The notes under the pieces: model-generated | Databases searched by the model: none | What the model saw: only the letters and a program-made list of their open reading frames with translations | Told to the model about the DNA's origin: nothing | Part shown: one piece after another, positions 31,661 to 39,592 of the stretch | Layout: each line of letters begins with the position of its first letter | Numbering within the stretch: the first letter of the stretch is position 1 | Origin: Ardenticatenaceae bacterium | Lineage (GTDB): Bacteria > Chloroflexota > Anaerolineae > Promineifilales > Promineifilaceae | NCBI GenBank assembly: GCA_020634395.1 | Contig: JACKBU010000003.1 | Location: 258,867 to 322,866, forward strand | Length of the DNA stretch: 64,000 nucleotides | Direction: 5' to 3' | Translations under genes and position numbers: made by a program

Positions 31661-32854
31661 ATGCGTCTAAGAACATTCCTCCTCCTGTTCGTGGTGATTG
31701 TATTATTGGCCGTCGTAGCTGTGCTTGTATACGTTCGCTTTGCCGGCGGAAGTCTGGCTGGCATCACCCCTGGAGATGTCCAACTTCCTTCTGGGGAGCA
31801 GCCCAGTGAAACGCCCAGCGAACCGGGATTGCCACCACCGACAGCCACACCTGCAACTCAATACCTTAGCGTAGTCGTTGCCAGCAGAACCTTGCCAATT
31901 GGCACCATTCTTCGTCCAGAATTGCTGCACTATGAAACCAGACCAGATTCCAACATTGCCCTACAAGGGGGCTACGTATTTACAGACATAGATGCAGTCG
32001 TTGGGCAAATGGTAAAGACTGAAGTTGTAGAAGGCCAGGCAATTCTGGCCCCTATGCTGGCCGTCAGTCCAACCGATCTGGCAGCGTTTGGTTCCGATCT
32101 CGCCCTTTACGTGGACCAGGGTAAAGTAGCCATTGCCTTTCCTATCAACCGGTATAGCGGCGCTGCCTACGCCATGCGCCCCGGCGATGCCGTGGACGTC
32201 TTGATGTCCTTGCCCATCGTCCGGCTCGACCCTGAATTTAATACGAAACTGCCAAATGTCACCCAACGGGTTGATGATTTGGCATTAGCCGAAGGACGCT
32301 ATTTCCTCTTTCCCGATTCGTTGGAAGGACGTCTGGAATTAGTTGAACAAATCGATCTGGTAGGTGAAGTCAGCGGGCCGCTGAGTGATCAGGGAGACTC
32401 TAAGAGCACTCAGGTACAGCGGCGGGCTACCCAGTTAACCATTCAGCAGGCGACGGTTTTGTGGGTAGGTACATGGCGCGACCCCCGCGAGTTGGCCCAA
32501 CAGGCCGCCGCAGCGGCAGCCGCGGCTGAACTGGCTTCCCAGACGAGCGAAATTCCTGTTCCAACTCCGACACCCCTGCCGGAACGGCTGGATGCCACGC
32601 CAGATGTGATTATTTTGAGTATTCCGGCGCAGGATGCATTAGCACTTAAGTGGTCCTTAGAAAGAGGCATCAACATTACCCTGGCCTTAAGGTCGCCGGG
32701 AGACACAACCGTCTTCTCCACGGTTACTGTTTCACTTCCGCAAATGGTTGAGCAAGGAGCCCTGCGCATCCCAGAAAAGAGCGAGTATGGCATCGAACCA
32801 TCTATGCGCGACATTCCATTCCCCACGTTGGATGAAGCAGAGCAAGCTCCATAA
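31661..32854 (+). CDS. CpaB/RcpC-like SAF-domain membrane protein 2
   Basis: A 397-aa paralogue of the preceding protein with the same order: membrane helix (about 4-24), Pro/Thr linker, SAF segment (YLSVVVASRTLPIGTILRPE), then VVEGQAILAPML and KVAIAFPINRYSGAAYAMRPGDAVDVL. Shared features late in both are QATVLWVGTW/KVIQVGTW and an SIPAQDALALKWSLE / LLPQQQLLLKYAVE segment, showing divergence from a common duplicated ancestor. A possible terminator lies 33 bp after the stop. The gene contains no ACGGCCGT palindrome, unlike most others here. A role with the first copy in an envelope complex is inferred. Confidence 0.85.
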   Translation: MRLRTFLLLFVVIVLLAVVAVLVYVRFAGGSLAGITPGDVQLPSGEQPSETPSEPGLPPPTATPATQYLSVVVASRTLPIGTILRPELLHYETRPDSNIALQGGYVFTDIDAVVGQMVKTEVVEGQAILAPMLAVSPTDLAAFGSDLALYVDQGKVAIAFPINRYSGAAYAMRPGDAVDVLMSLPIVRLDPEFNTKLPNVTQRVDDLALAEGRYFLFPDSLEGRLELVEQIDLVGEVSGPLSDQGDSKSTQVQRRATQLTIQQATVLWVGTWRDPRELAQQAAAAAAAAELASQTSEIPVPTPTPLPERLDATPDVIILSIPAQDALALKWSLERGINITLALRSPGDTTVFSTVTVSLPQMVEQGALRIPEKSEYGIEPSMRDIPFPTLDEAEQAP

Positions 32855-32886
32855 GTGCAATACCTTCCCAGAAAACATGGTATGAT

Positions 32887-32916
32887 AAGTCCCGGCTTTG
32901 CTGGGGCTTTTCTTTT
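32887..32916 (+). terminator. Probable terminator after the CpaB pair
   Basis: AAGTCCC (32887-32893) pairs with GGGGCTT (32903-32909) with one G-T pair, followed by TTCTTTT. Confidence 0.6.
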
Positions 32917-32971
32917 CATAGCTAAAATCGCCGAGAGGACCAGCTGTTAGTTAAAGATTGTGGAGGAACTG

Positions 32972-33676
32972 TTGGGCCACAATATGCCAGAAAACTACGA
33001 TGCAACAAAGTTTGAACGGCCGTCTGTCACCGTAGACGTCGTTATTTTCTCGTTAGTAGACAACGACTTGCAGGTGCTTTTAGTCAAGCGCAAATATCCC
33101 CCCTTTGCCGGCGTTTGGGCGATTCCTGGCGGTTTTGTGCGCATGGAAGAATCTTTAGAAGATGCGGCCGTGCGCGAATTGGCCGAAGAAACGGGCGTTA
33201 CCGACGTTTACATCGAGCAGCTTTACACCTTTGGCGCTCCCCACCGTGATCCTCGTACACGGGTTATTACCGTCGCCTATTTCGCCCTCGTCCCCCACGA
33301 CGCTATCCAGCATCGCCCCGGCGACGACGCAGCCGAAACGGCCTGGTTTTCCATGTTTGATCTGCCAGAGTTGGCGTTTGATCATGCTCAGATTTTGTCG
33401 TATGCGCTGCAGCGCTTGCGCTATAAATTGGAGTATACGGCCGTGGGCTTTGAGCTTCTCCCCGACGCCTTTACCCTTTCTGAACTACAGCACGCTTATG
33501 AAATAATTTTGGGAGAGCAACTGGATAAGAGGAACTTCCGGCGCAAAATACTTTCCTCAGAAGTCCTGGAAGAAACAGGACGGAAGAAAAAAGAGGGGGA
33601 AGGACGTCCGGCTATGTTATACCGCTACCGTAAAGATGCGGTTGCCGAGGTAAAGACCCGGCGACTTTTTCCCTAG
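32972..33676 (+). CDS. Nudix hydrolase/NrtR-like regulator
   Basis: About 234 aa. The N-terminal Nudix domain begins PSVTVDVVIFSLVDNDLQVL and has an intact Nudix box, GGFVRMEESLEDAAVRELAE then ETGV, with all catalytic Glu/Arg residues. The C-terminal 80 residues (LPDAFTLSELQHAYEIILGE, then RNFRRKIL and the end YRYRKDAVAEVKTRRLFP) match the winged helix of NrtR-type regulators of NAD metabolism. Classical NrtR binds ADP-ribose with a decayed Nudix box; here the box is complete, so hydrolysis may be retained. The start is uncertain: GTG 32960 lies before the GGAGG, TTG 32972 is well spaced from it, and ATG 32984 is somewhat far. Confidence 0.85.
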   Translation: MGHNMPENYDATKFERPSVTVDVVIFSLVDNDLQVLLVKRKYPPFAGVWAIPGGFVRMEESLEDAAVRELAEETGVTDVYIEQLYTFGAPHRDPRTRVITVAYFALVPHDAIQHRPGDDAAETAWFSMFDLPELAFDHAQILSYALQRLRYKLEYTAVGFELLPDAFTLSELQHAYEIILGEQLDKRNFRRKILSSEVLEETGRKKKEGEGRPAMLYRYRKDAVAEVKTRRLFP

Positions 33677-33686
33677 ACAAGCCAGT

Positions 33687-34337
33687 TCACGTTACCCACA
33701 AAGACTTGGTCAGCTCCAGACCCAAAACAACATCTTCTCGCCCCACCCGCAGGCGCATGGGGCCATTAAATGGCGCCCGCCCAATGATCTCTATATCGGC
33801 GCCCGGCACCAGGTGCAGCGAAGCAAAATACTTCAGCCGCTCGGGTTCATGCGTGCGAACCCGGCTAACCTGACCTTTATGTCCCACGGTCAGATTAATG
33901 ATGCAGATGTCATTCACTTCGGGTAGGTTGCCAGCCTTATCGGGAATAGGCTCGCCGTGAGGGCAGCGCTCCGGGAAACCGGTCATTTCTGCCATACGCT
34001 CTGACAGGGCATCATTCAGCCCCTTGCTTAGCTCATCCGCGTATTCATGCACTTCGTCCCAGGAAAATCCCATGATCTCGACCAGAAAAACTTCGAGGAT
34101 ACGGTGTCGCCGGATTTCCTCCAACGCCGCCTGGCGTCCTCGATCCGTTAATTCGACGCCCTGATAAGGCACATGCTTGACATAACCGGCGCTTTTCAGC
34201 CGCTTCAACATTCTGGGAACGGCCGGCGCGGAAACGCCCAGACGTTCAGCCAGATTGGTGGTACTCACTGTGGGCGAATCTTCTTGCAGGCGATAGATTT
34301 CGGCAAGGTATTCCCGCATTGCAGCGCTGGGGGTCAT
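33687..34337 (-). CDS. DtxR/MntR-family metal-dependent regulator
   Basis: A 216-aa regulator with an N-terminal winged helix (MREYLAEIYRLQED, NLAERLGVSAPAVPRMLKRL, YQGVELTDRGRQAA), a metal-binding dimerisation region (RRHRILEVFLVEIMGFSWDE, then GFPERCPHGEPIP) and a C-terminal SH3/FeoA-like domain (LVPGADIEIIGRAPFNGPM). It should repress metal uptake or related genes when loaded with Fe(II) or Mn(II). AAGGAG is well spaced from the ATG. It lies downstream of an M3 peptidase gene with 71 bp between; no metal transporter is adjacent in this window. Confidence 0.93.
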   Translation of the reverse strand: MTPSAAMREYLAEIYRLQEDSPTVSTTNLAERLGVSAPAVPRMLKRLKSAGYVKHVPYQGVELTDRGRQAALEEIRRHRILEVFLVEIMGFSWDEVHEYADELSKGLNDALSERMAEMTGFPERCPHGEPIPDKAGNLPEVNDICIINLTVGHKGQVSRVRTHEPERLKYFASLHLVPGADIEIIGRAPFNGPMRLRVGREDVVLGLELTKSLWVT

Positions 34338-34408
34338 GGGTCACTGCTCCTTGAGCTTTGGAACATATTATCCCATTCTATAGGCACGCGCCAATGGGCA
34401 AGAACCTG

Positions 34409-36127
34409 CTAGTTTTGAGCAACGCTTTCCAGTTCGGCAATCGTCCCTTCAACCAGTTCCACCAAATCGGACAACATCTCAGTATCAAACCGGAATTCGG
34501 CGCCGGCCGCCGCGAACAGCTCTGGCAAAGGCTTTGTCCCCCCCAGCGCCAACGCCCGGCGATAAGCAGCCACAGCCTCTGCCTGATTTTGACGCGCATT
34601 GCGCCAGACCTGTAACGCGCCTACCTGAGCCATACCGTATTCCACGTAATAAAAAGGAACGCTGAAAATGTGGAGCTTGCGATGCCAACCCGTCACACGC
34701 GAATCTTCAAACCCACTCCAGTCGACTCCTGGCATAAAGCGCGCCCACAGATTGTCCCACGCTGCATCACAGTTAGCGGCGCTGAGCGCCTCTTCTGGGT
34801 GCGTATAAACCCAGTGCTGGAAAGCATCTACCACAGCCATGTAGGGCAGAAATGTAATGATGCCCTCCAGGTGTTCGATGCGGGCGCGCGCAGCTTCAGC
34901 CGGGGTATAGAATCCGCCAAAGTTGCGCGTAAGATAGGGCGCGGCTAACAGTTCCATCGACATGGAAGCCACTTCGCAAAACTCCATTGGCACATCGGTT
35001 TGCCAGATGAGGGGCAAGGCCGCTGGCTCAAATACATGGAAGGCGTGACCTGCTTCATGTAACAGCGTTTGTACATCATCGTGCAGCCCAACGCCGTTCA
35101 TGAAGATAAACGGCCGTCTACGCACCGGCAGCGTGGCACAGTACCCACCTAACGCCTTGCCCGGTCGCGTCTCCAGATCCAGCAAGTTCTCCTCCGCCAT
35201 CAAGGCAAAATGACGACCCAATGCCGGGTCGACCTGACTCAATATATTCAACGCTCCTTCAATCAGCGCCTCTTGTCCCTGATATGGCTTCAAAGGAGGA
35301 TATTCGCTCGTGTCAACCTGTACGTCCCAGGGACGCAAGGTTTCCAAACCCAGGCGTTGTCGTTTTTTCTCATAGATGCGCTGCGCCGCCGGCACAACGG
35401 CCGTTTCAATTGCTTCATGAAACGTCAGACAATCTTGAGGAGTGTAATCGAAACGGCCGTATTCCCGAAAGACATACGCTCGATAATCCGGCAGGTCCGC
35501 ATGATGGGCTACCTGCTGTCGCAGAGCCAGCATCTCCGCGTAAAGTGCGTTCAAAGACTCCCGCTCGCTGAGCCACAAATCCATCATCGCCCGCCAGGCC
35601 CGCTCTCGCACCTGCCGATCCTTATCCATCAAGTACTGGCCCAACTGTGACAGGTTATGCTCTTTACCGTCCCAATCCGTTTTCAGGCTGCCGGTAATCT
35701 TGTCGTACTTATTGTCCAGCTTGGCCAGCTCTGTTTTCAAAGGAACATTCTCATCCCGGTAAAGATCCGCTTCATTACGCATGTTGCGCAGCACCAGCGC
35801 CAGATCACCCCGCTCAGGTAAGTCCATCGCCAGCAGTCGCTGCTTTAATGCCTGATCCGCCACCATCACCTGCGGCCACACATTCTCAACAAAGTCCAGA
35901 TACGCCTGCTCTTTGTCTGCGTCTGTCGTGTCAATGGATTTCTGGATAGACAGATCGGTCATAATTTCCAGCAAAACCCGGCTCAAATCAGACCAGTAGT
36001 CCAACCACTCCTGGTAATCCTCAGGCTGCACTTCAGCATTCTCTAAAGCGGCAAACGCGGGCGCAAATCGCTCCCAGGTAACCGTCTCACTTTCTTCTGG
36101 GAGTGTGGGTAAAGGGGGAAAATACAT
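34409..36127 (-). CDS. M3 family oligoendopeptidase
   Basis: About 572-aa zinc peptidase of the M3/oligoendopeptidase F type, cytoplasmic. The zinc site is LLHEAGHAFHVFE (HEXXH) near residue 345, with the third ligand Glu in the following ASMSMELLAAPYL region. The C-terminal HxxY-like HIFSVPFYYVEYGMAQ segment is also typical. The N-terminal helical domain is rich in Leu/Glu. Two ATGs lie close together; the one giving MYFPPLP has AGGAG at proper spacing. The upstream tRNA operon ends in a terminator just before this gene, so the peptidase must have its own promoter or rely on read-through. Confidence 0.94.
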   Translation of the reverse strand: MYFPPLPTLPEESETVTWERFAPAFAALENAEVQPEDYQEWLDYWSDLSRVLLEIMTDLSIQKSIDTTDADKEQAYLDFVENVWPQVMVADQALKQRLLAMDLPERGDLALVLRNMRNEADLYRDENVPLKTELAKLDNKYDKITGSLKTDWDGKEHNLSQLGQYLMDKDRQVRERAWRAMMDLWLSERESLNALYAEMLALRQQVAHHADLPDYRAYVFREYGRFDYTPQDCLTFHEAIETAVVPAAQRIYEKKRQRLGLETLRPWDVQVDTSEYPPLKPYQGQEALIEGALNILSQVDPALGRHFALMAEENLLDLETRPGKALGGYCATLPVRRRPFIFMNGVGLHDDVQTLLHEAGHAFHVFEPAALPLIWQTDVPMEFCEVASMSMELLAAPYLTRNFGGFYTPAEAARARIEHLEGIITFLPYMAVVDAFQHWVYTHPEEALSAANCDAAWDNLWARFMPGVDWSGFEDSRVTGWHRKLHIFSVPFYYVEYGMAQVGALQVWRNARQNQAEAVAAYRRALALGGTKPLPELFAAAGAEFRFDTEMLSDLVELVEGTIAELESVAQN

Positions 36128-36141
36128 GCTCATTCTCCTAC

Positions 36142-36169
36142 AAAAAAGCCCTTGTGCGTACACAAGGGC
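36142..36169 (-). terminator. Terminator of the tRNA operon
   Basis: On minus, GCCCTTGTG (36169-36161) and CACAAGGGC (36156-36148) form a perfect 9-bp stem with a 4-nt loop followed by TTTTTT. It lies 14 bp after the tRNA-Cys gene. Confidence 0.9.
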
Positions 36170-36182
36170 CAACTATTTTGAG

Positions 36183-36253
<71 letters not shown>

Positions 36254-36293
36254 ATAAACAGATCCGGCAGGCTTTCGCCTGCCGAAATTTTTG

Positions 36294-36365
<72 letters not shown>

Positions 36366-36389
36366 ATTGCTTCCTGATTTTGGAGCAGA

Positions 36390-36462
36390 TGCCAGGACCC
36401 AGACTCGAACTGGGGACACCTGCATTTTCAGTGCAGTGCTCTACCAACTGAGCTATCCCGGC
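36390..36462 (-). tRNA. tRNA-Phe (GAA)
   Basis: Minus-strand 73-nt cloverleaf: acceptor GCCGGGA with TCCTGGC (one G-T pair), D arm AGCTCAGTTGGTAGAGC, anticodon loop CTGAAAA with GAA, T loop CAGTTCGAGTCTG, A73. First gene of the operon, about 33 nt downstream of the predicted transcription start. Confidence 0.97.
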
Positions 36463-36501
36463 AAGTATTGAACTTTTAACAAAAGTACCAAAGCGACCGT
36501 G

Positions 36502-36530
36502 ATTCTATCCAAAGGCGCCTGGACTGTCAA
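36502..36530 (-). promoter_or_regulatory. Promoter of the tRNA operon
   Basis: On minus: TTGACA (36530-36525), 17-bp spacer, TAGAAT (36507-36502). Near-consensus sigma-70 type, 40 bp before tRNA-Phe. Confidence 0.85.
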
Positions 36531-36571
36531 GTCTCCGTGCGCGTTTTTGCGATTGCAGGTAAACTATTTTC

Positions 36572-36667
36572 GGGAGTGGTTGTGTCCCGGTGGGCGCCCC
36601 AGTCTTCAAAATTGGTGGCCGGTTGCGCGGAGCAAGCGGCGGTGGGTTCGACTCCCATCCATTCCCG
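36572..36667 (+). tRNA. selC: tRNA-Sec (UCA), selenocysteine tRNA
   Basis: A 96-nt structure on plus with the hallmarks of bacterial tRNA-Sec. An 8-bp acceptor GGGAGTGG pairs with CCATTCCC, with G73, and 'GCC' follows as the start of the 3' end. A 6-bp D stem has a 4-nt loop (GTGTCC-CGGT-GGGCGC). The anticodon loop CTTCAAA has TCA, and the T loop is GGTTCGACTCC. A long variable arm runs from GCCGGTTGC to GCAAGCGGC. The 8+5 acceptor/T arrangement and the UGA-reading anticodon make this clear. It is divergent from the Phe-Gly-Cys operon. No selA, selB or obvious selenoprotein gene lies in this window. Confidence 0.95.
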
Positions 36668-36692
36668 CCTGATCCTTTTTCCTCCGATTGTT

Positions 36693-38048
36693 TCAGTCTT
36701 GTACGGGTATGCCGCTGGGCACAGTGGCCGGCTGCACGTGTGCCAGATCAAACACGGCCGTATCTGTCAATGCCTCCAAAAACGCCACCAAATCCTCTAT
36801 TTCCCTCGGTCCCAGGCGGCGGATTGAAGCCAGGGTCGGATCTAACGTCGCCAACATCTCCTGCTGCACGGCCGTATCCCGGACCACTGTCTCTTGCAAT
36901 TCAGCGGGTAGATTGGCTGTCGCATCATAACCGGCCAAGGCTCCGGCTGGATCGAGGTGATGCTCGATGACGGCTTCTAGTGTGGCATAAGCGCCATCGT
37001 GCAGCCAGGGACCAGTCACAGCGACATTGAGCAGGGATGGCGTGCGGAAAGCGAACTTATCTTCTGGGTGACCGGTTGCCTGGAAACGGCCGTAATCCAG
37101 CGGCGCTCCGGCTCCCTTGCCTGGCCCTATCTGCGGCGCCGCCAGGTTGTGGTACGCCTGGTCTGTCAGCAGCGGGCCGGTGTGGCACTGGCTGCACGCC
37201 CCATCGCCAAAAAACAAGATCGCGCCACGCTTCGCTTCCTCAGTCAGCGCCGCTTCATCGCCTTGCAGGTAACGATGCCAGGGACTCTGAAACTGGCTGA
37301 AAGCACCCGTCTCAAAAGCAGCGATGGCGTTGGCGGCATGGGCAAACGTAAGTTCGCTCGGTGGGACGTCGGGATAAGCTGCTTGGAAAAGGGCAACGTA
37401 TTCGGGGTAAGCCAGCAGACGCTCCATCAACCTATCCCACATAGCCGCCCATTCGTCATCGGGAATGAGCGCCAGCTCATTTGGCTGGCCAAAAACGTCG
37501 AATTCGCCGGGCCGGCCGCGCATTTCATCCACGGCCGTTACCGGGAACATAGCCTGAGCCGCCAGCACGCTGTCCAGGCCGGGCGGAAGCTGGCTGCCAG
37601 CCGGGGTCACAAAGTAACCGCGCACACTGTTGGCTACACGGCCATCCCAGAACATAGTCTGCCAGGCAGTGCTGCCCCGGTTATAGACGTCGGGCGCGTT
37701 GCGGGCGATGAAAAGACGGCCGTCACCCAACACGCGTTTAGTGCCCAGGCCCTCTCCGCCGGTTCCCACCGAAAGCGGCAGACTATCGCCGGTGCGCAAA
37801 GTCGGATGGTGGCAGGTCGCGCAGGCGATGTCGCGGTTGCCGCTAAGTTCCTTATCAAAAAAGAGCGCCTGTCCTAGCGCCGCCAGAGCCGGATCAACCG
37901 GCAGTCCGGGTTCAAAGGGCTGAATATCCTGCGCGGCGATCATCGCCTGCAGCTGCTGATCTACGGTTTCCACCGGGCCACACCCCAGTAACGCCGCGCC
38001 TAGCCAGAGCAGGGCCACGACGAACAGGCCTGTTTGTTTGTGCTGCAT
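36693..38048 (-). CDS. MauG/cytochrome c peroxidase-like di-heme lipoprotein
   Basis: A 451-aa protein with an N-terminal signal and lipobox (LLGC, Cys near residue 23), so it is probably a lipoprotein outside the membrane. Two c-type heme sites are visible: CATCHH (about 78-83) and CSQCHTG (about 285-291). A conserved ARNAPDVYNRGSTAWQTMFWDGR segment (longer motif, positions about 115-137) is typical of the di-heme cytochrome c peroxidase/MauG family, as is FRTPSLLNVAVTGPWLHDG. Such proteins reduce H2O2 or carry out oxidations. AGGTGG precedes the ATG. No partner gene is evident nearby. Confidence 0.93.
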   Translation of the reverse strand: MQHKQTGLFVVALLWLGAALLGCGPVETVDQQLQAMIAAQDIQPFEPGLPVDPALAALGQALFFDKELSGNRDIACATCHHPTLRTGDSLPLSVGTGGEGLGTKRVLGDGRLFIARNAPDVYNRGSTAWQTMFWDGRVANSVRGYFVTPAGSQLPPGLDSVLAAQAMFPVTAVDEMRGRPGEFDVFGQPNELALIPDDEWAAMWDRLMERLLAYPEYVALFQAAYPDVPPSELTFAHAANAIAAFETGAFSQFQSPWHRYLQGDEAALTEEAKRGAILFFGDGACSQCHTGPLLTDQAYHNLAAPQIGPGKGAGAPLDYGRFQATGHPEDKFAFRTPSLLNVAVTGPWLHDGAYATLEAVIEHHLDPAGALAGYDATANLPAELQETVVRDTAVQQEMLATLDPTLASIRRLGPREIEDLVAFLEALTDTAVFDLAHVQPATVPSGIPVQD

Positions 38049-38187
38049 CTACCACCTATGGGCGGGCGCTATACGGCCGTTTTACTTTGCTTTTTTGCCC
38101 ACGCCCGCCGATAATGAACCTTGTTGCCGGATTATAGGCGATGTTGCTGATTAATTGTAACCGGCAATAAAGAACCATGAGGTCAGG

Positions 38188-38904
38188 GTGCTTTCACTAG
38201 ATCAACAAAATGCGCTGCGCGAACAATACCGCACACTTAATCCCGGCTGGCGGCCGGCTACCGAAGTGTATGCGGACCTGGTGCGCGCCAATTTACGGCC
38301 GTCGGCGCGTGTGCTGGATCTGGGCTGCGGCCGGGGCGGCCTGGTGGAGCAGCTAGATCATCCGCTGGCGCAGATCGTCGGGGTGGACCCCGATTGGCGC
38401 TCCTTGCGCGAACATCGGCTGCCGCTGCCGCGTGTAGCAGGGCACAGCGAAGCACTGCCCCTGGCAGATAGCTGCCTGGACGTGGCTTTTGCCAGCTGGC
38501 TGCTGGAGCACTTGCCACGGCCGTCGTTTACCCTGGCCCAACTGGCGCGTGTGCTGCGGCCCGGCGGCGTGTTTGTCTTTATCACGCCCAATCGACGGCA
38601 TCCCCTCTCGGCTCTGAACGGCCTGCTTGGCCGGTTTAGTAGGTTGCAAGGCGCGCTGGTGGAACGGTTTTACGGCCGTGCCGGCGCTGATGCCTTCGCC
38701 ACCTACTACCGGGCTAACACTCCCACCGCGCTGCAGCGGCTGGCCGCGGCCCAAGGGCTGGAGCTAGAAGAACTCCACGCTGTTCCCGATCCTACCTACC
38801 TGGCCTTCAACTCCGCCCTTTTCCGGCTGATGACCCGCTTTGAAGCCACATTACCGGCCGACCGGCAGCTTCACCTGGTGGGCTGCCTGCGCCGCCCTCA
38901 ATAA
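38188..38904 (+). CDS. Class I SAM-dependent methyltransferase
   Basis: A 238-aa methyltransferase of the Methyltransf_11 type. Motif I is VLDLGCGRGGL (about residue 42), motif II GVDPDWRSL, post-II HSEALPLADSCLDVAFASWL, and motif III LARVLRPGGVFVFITPN. The C-terminal part (FYGRAGADAFATYYRANTP and beyond) resembles enzymes that modify small or lipid substrates, but the acceptor cannot be named. The start is a GTG with GAGG just upstream. A membrane protein gene begins 4 bp after the stop, so these are likely cotranscribed. Confidence 0.88.
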   Translation: MLSLDQQNALREQYRTLNPGWRPATEVYADLVRANLRPSARVLDLGCGRGGLVEQLDHPLAQIVGVDPDWRSLREHRLPLPRVAGHSEALPLADSCLDVAFASWLLEHLPRPSFTLAQLARVLRPGGVFVFITPNRRHPLSALNGLLGRFSRLQGALVERFYGRAGADAFATYYRANTPTALQRLAAAQGLELEELHAVPDPTYLAFNSALFRLMTRFEATLPADRQLHLVGCLRRPQ

Positions 38905-38908
38905 ACAG

Positions 38909-39592
38909 ATGATCCACGACATGTCACTTGGGCGCAGATTTTTTTACCGCTACCTGGGATTGGCCTATGGGTTCACTTATTGGACAAGCCACAAAACGTT
39001 TTTAGGAGCCACCTGGCAAGGCTGGATCAAATTCCTGGCAATTGTACTGCTGCTGGCCTCGTTAATTTTTCGCTGGGGTGTCTGGGAGATTGGCGGCACG
39101 GCCGTTTTGCTGGTCTGGATCTATTTTAGTTACTGGCGGGCAAAAAAGGCCGGCTACAGCAAATTTATCCTCAGTGAAACGGAACACCTGCTGCCCGGTG
39201 AGGGTTTGCCACCATACCAGCGCGCAACAGTGTGGGCGACGGGCGTGTACCACGTCACAGAATTTGACAAATTCCTGCTGCTGCGCCCGGCCGAATACTG
39301 GCAGGTGCCGCTAGGACAGCACGTGGTAATGGTAGAGCACAGGCGGCAGAAGTTCCTCTACCAGTTTTTCAACTGGCGCACCTTGCAGCAGGTGGAAACG
39401 GGCTGGTTGATTTTTGGCGCACGGCCGTTGGCCACCCTCGCCGTCACGTTCATATCTGCCTGGCTAGAAGATGGCAAAGACCCGGAAACGCGCACAATTT
39501 ACCTCTCGTTTCCAGAGGGGGAAACGCAAACGGCCGTCTGGCGCACCATCATCAAGGATGTGGGGAGAAACCAGCCCCATGAGATCGCCTAG
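38909..39592 (+). CDS. Hypothetical membrane protein
   Basis: About 227 aa. Two adjacent hydrophobic segments (about 38-55 and 58-75: IKFLAIVLLLASLIFRWGVW, IGGTAVLLVWIYFSYW) suggest a helical hairpin with both ends in the cytoplasm. The rest is soluble with beta-like stretches such as EHLLPGEGLPPYQRATVWAT, VPLGQHVVMVEHR and RTIYLSFPEGETQTAVW. I do not recognise the family. The first ATG after the methyltransferase stop is used; a second ATG is four codons later (38921), and neither has a clear Shine-Dalgarno. Its stop overlaps the stop of the convergent coiled-coil gene by a few bases. Confidence 0.8.
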   Translation: MIHDMSLGRRFFYRYLGLAYGFTYWTSHKTFLGATWQGWIKFLAIVLLLASLIFRWGVWEIGGTAVLLVWIYFSYWRAKKAGYSKFILSETEHLLPGEGLPPYQRATVWATGVYHVTEFDKFLLLRPAEYWQVPLGQHVVMVEHRRQKFLYQFFNWRTLQQVETGWLIFGARPLATLAVTFISAWLEDGKDPETRTIYLSFPEGETQTAVWRTIIKDVGRNQPHEIA

